Below are positions 6,701-9,254 of a DNA stretch of 9,254 nucleotides, piece after piece. The notes under the pieces were generated by a model. It made no database searches and was not told the DNA's origin. It saw nothing but the letters and a program-made list of their open reading frames with translations. Position 1 is the stretch's first letter, and the number at the start of each line of letters is the position of its first letter. This DNA comes from JADGGV01 sp035715725. Its GTDB lineage: Bacteria > Gemmatimonadota > Gemmatimonadetes > Longimicrobiales > RSA9. The stretch is from assembly GCA_035715725.1 (NCBI GenBank), contig DASTKT010000228.1, positions 1-9,254 of the forward strand, written 5' to 3'. A program made the position numbers and the translations under genes.

Positions 6701-7072
6701 TCAGCCGCCGGTCTTGCCGGCGAAGACGAACCGGTTCGGCGTGCCTTCCAGCGCCGTCCCCTTCGCCGGCCGCCAGAGCACGGTGTCCTCGATCTGGCGC
6801 GCGAGCTGGAAGTCCTTGTCGGTGATCCCGCCGGCGTGGTGCGTCTTCAGCTTGACCCAGACCTTGGCCCACGTCACCGACAGGTCGGGGTGGTGGTAGG
6901 CGGCCTCGGCCAGGTAGCCGATCGCGTTCACCAGCATGAGCGTCGTCGGCCAGCCGTCGGTCTTGTACTGCCGGTGTAGCCAGCCGTCCTCGAGGTACCA
7001 GCCGGGGAGCTCCGTCTCCAGCCGCGCCTGGATCTCCTCGTCGCCGTAGGCCACGAGATCGGGTCGTGACAT
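6701..7072 (-). CDS. 4a-hydroxytetrahydrobiopterin dehydratase (pterin-4a-carbinolamine dehydratase) family protein
   Basis: Family members dehydrate pterin 4a-carbinolamines in the cytoplasm, normally recycling the cofactor of aromatic amino acid hydroxylases. The 123-residue product is slightly long for the family (about 95-115). The catalytic motif is intact: AEAAYHHPDLSVTW with Glu56, His60, His61, Pro62 and Asp63, followed by VWVKLKTHHAGGITDKDFQLA with His78 in the usual place. No aromatic hydroxylase lies nearby; instead the gene is embedded in an H4MPT operon. That suggests a role in making, maturing or repairing the pterin part of H4MPT, but the reaction is unknown. I chose the ATG at 7072, preceded by AGGAG with a seven-base spacer. 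A 14-residue upstream extension of the frame runs into the end of the SDR gene and has no support. The gap to the SDR stop is 28 bp. Confidence 0.92.
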   Translation of the reverse strand: MSRPDLVAYGDEEIQARLETELPGWYLEDGWLHRQYKTDGWPTTLMLVNAIGYLAEAAYHHPDLSVTWAKVWVKLKTHHAGGITDKDFQLARQIEDTVLWRPAKGTALEGTPNRFVFAGKTGG

Positions 7073-7079
7073 GGCTCGA

Positions 7080-7084
7080 CTCCT
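7080..7084 (-). promoter_or_regulatory. Ribosome binding site of the carbinolamine dehydratase gene
   Basis: The minus strand reads GAGGAG, then TCGAGCC, then the ATG at 7072. This good Shine-Dalgarno site decides the start in favour of 7072 over the upstream in-frame codons. Confidence 0.7.
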
Positions 7085-7100
7085 CGTTGAAGGGCGGAAC

Positions 7101-7898
7101 TCAGACGGCGCCACCGTTGATCGGCAACACCACGCCGGTCAGGAAGCCGGCCTCCGGCGAGGCCAGGAACAGCGCCGCGGCGGCCACGTCCTCGGGCGTG
7201 CCGAAGCGGCCGAGCGGCGTCCGCGTCTCGATGCGCCGCCGCTCCTCCGCCGGGAGCTGCGCGGCGAAGTCCGTCGCGATCCAGCCGGGGGCGAGCACGT
7301 TCACGCGCACCGCCGGCGCCACGCCGCGCGCCAGGCTCCGGCTGAACGCCTGGACCCCGCCCTTCACGGCGGAGAACAGCTCCGCCTCGCGACCGGCCAT
7401 CCCGACGAGCGCGCGGTCCCACGACATGTTCAGGATGAGCCCGCCGCCCTGGCGCCGCATCCGCTCCGCGGCCTCCCAGGAGCAGACCATCGTGCCGCGC
7501 AGGTCGACCGCGAGCAGCCGCTCGAGCTTCTCCAGGTCCGAGAGCCGCGCGCCCTCGCCGGTGAGCACGTCGTAGCCCGCGTTGTTCACCCAGATGTCCA
7601 CGCGGCCGAGCCGGTCGAACGCTTCCCGCACGAGCCGCTCCGCCTCGCCCTCGCGCCCGAGGTCCGCCTGCAGCACGCTCGCCCGCGCGCCCAGCGCCTC
7701 CGCCGCCGCCGCGGCCTCCGCGGCCGCCGCCTCCCGCCGGTTGTAGGCGACGACGACGTCCGCGCCCGCCGCCGCGTACGCCAGCGCGATCGCCCGGCCG
7801 ATCCCGCTCGAGGCCCCCGTGACCACCGCCGCCCGCCCCGCGAGCGCGCCGGCCTTGCTTGACGCCGATTCTTCCGGCTCTCTAGCTTGCCCGGCCAT
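7101..7898 (-). CDS. SDR-family protein with the catalytic Tyr replaced by Phe
   Basis: The 265-residue product is a classical-size short-chain dehydrogenase/reductase: the Rossmann motif TGASSGIG at 27-34, acidic D79 in LQADLG, NNAG at 105-108, the active-site strand LILNMSWD around S159, LFSAVKGGV at 174-182, then RVNVLAPGWIATDF, and an end at LPINGGAV. R54/R55 after the second strand (AYNRR) suggest NADP(H). The expected YxxxK catalytic pair reads F175-S-A-V-K179: the codon is TTC, so the Tyr acid/base is absent while the Lys is kept. FabG-like oxidoreductase activity is therefore doubtful unless another residue substitutes. Being first in the H4MPT operon, it may bind or reduce a pterin, but this is inference. 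The ATG at 7898 overlaps the divergent mfnB start on one CATG. AGGAGG lies three bases upstream, inside mfnB. The N-terminus is about 15-20 residues longer than usual. Confidence 0.88.
   Translation of the reverse strand: MAGQAREPEESASSKAGALAGRAAVVTGASSGIGRAIALAYAAAGADVVVAYNRREAAAAEAAAAAEALGARASVLQADLGREGEAERLVREAFDRLGRVDIWVNNAGYDVLTGEGARLSDLEKLERLLAVDLRGTMVCSWEAAERMRRQGGGLILNMSWDRALVGMAGREAELFSAVKGGVQAFSRSLARGVAPAVRVNVLAPGWIATDFAAQLPAEERRRIETRTPLGRFGTPEDVAAAALFLASPEAGFLTGVVLPINGGAV
7859..7888 (+). promoter_or_regulatory. Candidate promoter for a leaderless mfnB transcript
   Basis: TTGACG (7859-7864, five of six to the sigma-70 -35 consensus) is followed after 18 bp by TAGCTT (7883-7888, a weak -10). 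Transcription would start about 7-9 bases later, at or next to the A of the mfnB ATG (7897). No Shine-Dalgarno sequence precedes that ATG, which fits a leaderless mRNA. The -10 match is poor and the organism's sigma factors are unknown, so this is a hypothesis. Confidence 0.35.
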
Positions 7899-8670
7899 GC
7901 GCCTCCTGGTCAGCGTGCTCTCGCCCGGGGAAGCCCGCGCGGCTCTCGCCGGCGGTGCGGACATCGTCGATGTGAAGAACCCGGCGGAGGGGGCGCTCGG
8001 TGCGGCACCGCCGGCCACGCTGCGCGCCATCCGCGCCGCCGTCGCGCTGCCAACTCCCGTGAGCGCCGCACTGGGCGACGCGCCGCACCTGCCCGGAACG
8101 CTCGCGCTCGCGGCCTACGGCGCGGCGGCGTGCGGCATCGATTTCCTGAAGGTCGGCCTGCTGGGCTCCCGGCGCCCCGCTGCGGCGCTCGAGCTCCTGG
8201 CGGCGGTTCGGGGCGCTGCGCTGGAGGCCGATCCGCGCGTCCGCGTCGTCGCCGTCGCGTACGCCGATGCGGATCGGGTGGGTGGGCTCCCGCCTCGCGA
8301 GCTGCCGGAGGTGGCAGCCGCTGCCGGGGTCGACGGAGTCCTGTTGGATACTTTCCTGAAGGATGGCACGACCGTTTTCGGTGCGCTAGGGGATCGTGAC
8401 ATCGCGGCGTTCCTCGCGGCGGCGCGCGCCGCGGGGCTGCTCGCCGGGCTCGCCGGCTCGCTCCGCGCCGAGGACTTCGCCCGCGCCCGCGAGCTCGGCG
8501 CCGACGTCGTCGGAGTGCGCGGCAGCGCCTGCGACGGTGGCCGCGCCGGCCGCATCTCCACCGACCGGGTGCGCGCGCTGCGCGCCGCGCTCGACCTCAG
8601 CCGATCCGCGTCGCCGGCACCGGCGCTCCCTCCAGTAGCGCCCGGAGCCGCTCCGGACGCCGCCCATTGA
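7897..8670 (+). CDS. mfnB: (5-formylfuran-3-yl)methyl phosphate synthase (DUF556)
   Basis: MfnB converts two molecules of glyceraldehyde 3-phosphate into 4-(hydroxymethyl)-2-furancarboxaldehyde phosphate, the furan core of methanofuran and bacterial methylofuran. The 257-residue product has the TIM-barrel pattern of the family: MRLLVSVLSPGEARAALAGG at the N-terminus, DIVDVKNPAEGALGA at 22-36, GIDFLKVGLLG at 80-90, GVLLDTFLKDGTTVF at 147-161. K27, K85 and K155 fall at the positions known from the Methanocaldococcus enzyme (MJ1099), where K27 forms the Schiff base, so catalysis should be intact. The last 20 or so residues are an Ala/Pro-rich tail beyond the conserved domain, and the gene end overlaps the convergent kinase by 74 bp. 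The ATG at 7897 is chosen because the conserved domain starts exactly there; the frame is open upstream, but that part overlaps the SDR gene. Confidence 0.94.
   Translation: MRLLVSVLSPGEARAALAGGADIVDVKNPAEGALGAAPPATLRAIRAAVALPTPVSAALGDAPHLPGTLALAAYGAAACGIDFLKVGLLGSRRPAAALELLAAVRGAALEADPRVRVVAVAYADADRVGGLPPRELPEVAAAAGVDGVLLDTFLKDGTTVFGALGDRDIAAFLAAARAAGLLAGLAGSLRAEDFARARELGADVVGVRGSACDGGRAGRISTDRVRALRAALDLSRSASPAPALPPVAPGAAPDAAH
7902..7907 (-). promoter_or_regulatory. Ribosome binding site of the SDR gene, antisense within mfnB codons 2-4
   Basis: The minus strand reads AGGAGG with a three-base spacer before the ATG at 7898. The spacer is short, but the match is perfect. The same bases encode residues 2-4 of MfnB on the plus strand. 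It supports 7898 as the start over the longer open frame beginning at 8030. Confidence 0.6.
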
Positions 8671-9254
8671 CGATCCAGCACTCCACACCCGCCTCGAGCG
8701 CCCGCCCGAAGTAGCCGTCGACGACGCCGTTCAGCGGCGCCGCCCGCGCCACGAGCGGCAGCACCGTCCCGTCCGCGCCGGCGACGCCGTCCACCGACTT
8801 GAGCAGAACGAGGCGCGGGGCGCCGAGGCGCGCCGCGACCCACGCGGCGATGCTGTCGCTCGTCACGTCCCAGGAGTGCGGGAGCGGGTCGGCCGCACGC
8901 AGCCAGCGGAACGGCGCCAGAAGCGCGAGGCGCCGGCGCGCGAGCGCGCCGGAGATGCCGGCGCGGGAGCGCACGAGCGCCGCCGGCACGCGCCGCGCGC
9001 TCATGCGCCCGGCCAGCAGGTGCGCGAGCTGGTCCATGGCGAGGATCGCCATCCAGTGCGCGGCGCTCGCGCCCGGGTCGCGCCGCCGGCAGGCGCGCCG
9101 CACCGCGTCGGCGAAGCGCCCGCCGCCGGGGACGACGACGAGTCGGCGCCCGTCGCGCGCCAGCGCGCCGAGCGTGTCCAGGAGCGCGTCCAGGCGCGCG
9201 CTCCCCGCGAGGCTGCCGCCCAGCTTGAGGACGGCGTCGGGCGGTGGGGGGCGG
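8597..9254 (-). CDS. mfnE: Amino-acid-kinase-family protein, MfnE-like (start beyond window edge)
   Basis: The frame is open to the right edge and ends at 8597, giving 218 visible residues. Seen: DAVLKLGGSLAGS right at the edge (kinase P-loop-like strand, K10 of the visible part), LVVVPGGGRFADAVR, a helix with HWMAILAMDQLAHLLAG, then LPHSWDVTSDSIAAWVAARLG and LVLLKSVDGV, and the end at PATRIG. This order matches the aspartate/uridylate kinase fold, and the HWMAILAMDQ and SWDVTSDSIA segments resemble MfnE of methanogens. MfnE phosphorylates (5-(aminomethyl)furan-3-yl)methyl phosphate to the diphosphate, two steps after MfnB. No start codon lies in the visible part, so only the first few residues should be missing. 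It converges on mfnB with a 74 bp overlap. A different small-molecule kinase in the C1 cofactor pathway is possible. Confidence 0.8.
   Translation of the reverse strand, partial: RPPPPDAVLKLGGSLAGSARLDALLDTLGALARDGRRLVVVPGGGRFADAVRRACRRRDPGASAAHWMAILAMDQLAHLLAGRMSARRVPAALVRSRAGISGALARRRLALLAPFRWLRAADPLPHSWDVTSDSIAAWVAARLGAPRLVLLKSVDGVAGADGTVLPLVARAAPLNGVVDGYFGRALEAGVECWIVNGRRPERLRALLEGAPVPATRIG

Noticed and set aside
3771..6872. A minus-strand open frame of 1033 codons that looks like a DHPS-PabB fusion
   Set aside because: Only the part from 5231 down has PabB motifs. The upstream part is an out-of-frame shadow of the DHPS-like gene with Arg/Gly/Ala-rich nonsense composition, and the DHPS-like gene ends with its own stop at 5231.
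4658..6979. A plus-strand open frame of 773 codons antisense to pabB and the DHPS-like gene
   Set aside because: It is opposite genes with clear conserved motifs, is rich in Arg, Pro, Ala and Gly without domains, and is explained by the scarcity of stop codons in GC-rich antisense DNA.
8597..9103. A short 168-residue kinase starting at a GTG at 9103
   Set aside because: The same frame continues upstream with the conserved KLGGSL and PGGGRFADA motifs to the window edge, so the internal GTG is not the start and the gene is simply cut by the edge.
1..9254. tRNA, rRNA, CRISPR arrays, insertion sequences, phage genes or attachment sites
   Set aside because: Reading both strands by eye showed no tRNA-like cloverleaf, regularly spaced repeat, transposase motif or composition break; GC content and coding style are even throughout.

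Overview
This window is very GC-rich DNA, packed with genes, from a Gram-negative bacterium. It holds a biosynthetic cluster for the 'archaeal-type' C1 cofactors tetrahydromethanopterin (H4MPT) and methanofuran/methylofuran. The outer-membrane TonB-dependent receptor at the left edge rules out an archaeon or a typical Gram-positive. H4MPT plus methanofuran genes in a bacterium point to a methylotroph or an organism that oxidises or detoxifies formaldehyde or formate. The high GC and the style of the receptor would fit lineages such as Gemmatimonadota, Rokubacteria or Proteobacteria, but the window alone cannot settle the taxon.

Layout. Positions 1-681 (minus): N-terminal part of a TonB-dependent receptor, cut by the window edge. 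Positions 682-788: short intergenic region with a GC-rich hairpin just after the operon's last stop codon. Positions 789-7898 (minus): eight tightly packed genes that read as one operon. In transcription order they are an SDR-family protein, a pterin-4a-carbinolamine dehydratase-like protein (PCD), a long dihydropteroate-synthase-like protein (DUF6513 type), pabB, pabA, pabC, a DUF447 protein and beta-RFAP synthase (mptG). Positions 7897-8670 (plus): mfnB, divergent from the operon. Positions 8597-9254 (minus): an amino-acid-kinase-family protein resembling MfnE, convergent with mfnB and cut by the right edge.

How the genes fit together. PabB/PabA make 4-amino-4-deoxychorismate from chorismate and glutamine, and PabC releases 4-aminobenzoate. 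MptG joins 4-aminobenzoate to PRPP to give beta-RFA-P, the arylamine half of H4MPT. The DHPS-like protein is the natural candidate for coupling that arylamine to the pterin pyrophosphate. PCD, SDR and DUF447 are unassigned accessory enzymes, probably acting on the pterin. MfnB makes the furan precursor of methanofuran/methylofuran, and the MfnE-like kinase would phosphorylate the aminated furan. Both halves of C1 cofactor supply, with a dedicated 4-aminobenzoate module, are therefore packed together.

Points of most interest: an SDR whose catalytic Tyr is Phe; a PCD inside an H4MPT operon; divergent start codons overlapping on one CATG, with the mfnB start lacking a ribosome site but having a promoter-like sequence placed for a leaderless transcript; and two cofactor genes overlapping tail to tail by 74 bp. 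No tRNA, rRNA, CRISPR array, insertion sequence or phage gene was seen, and no gene-free stretch exceeds about 110 bp.
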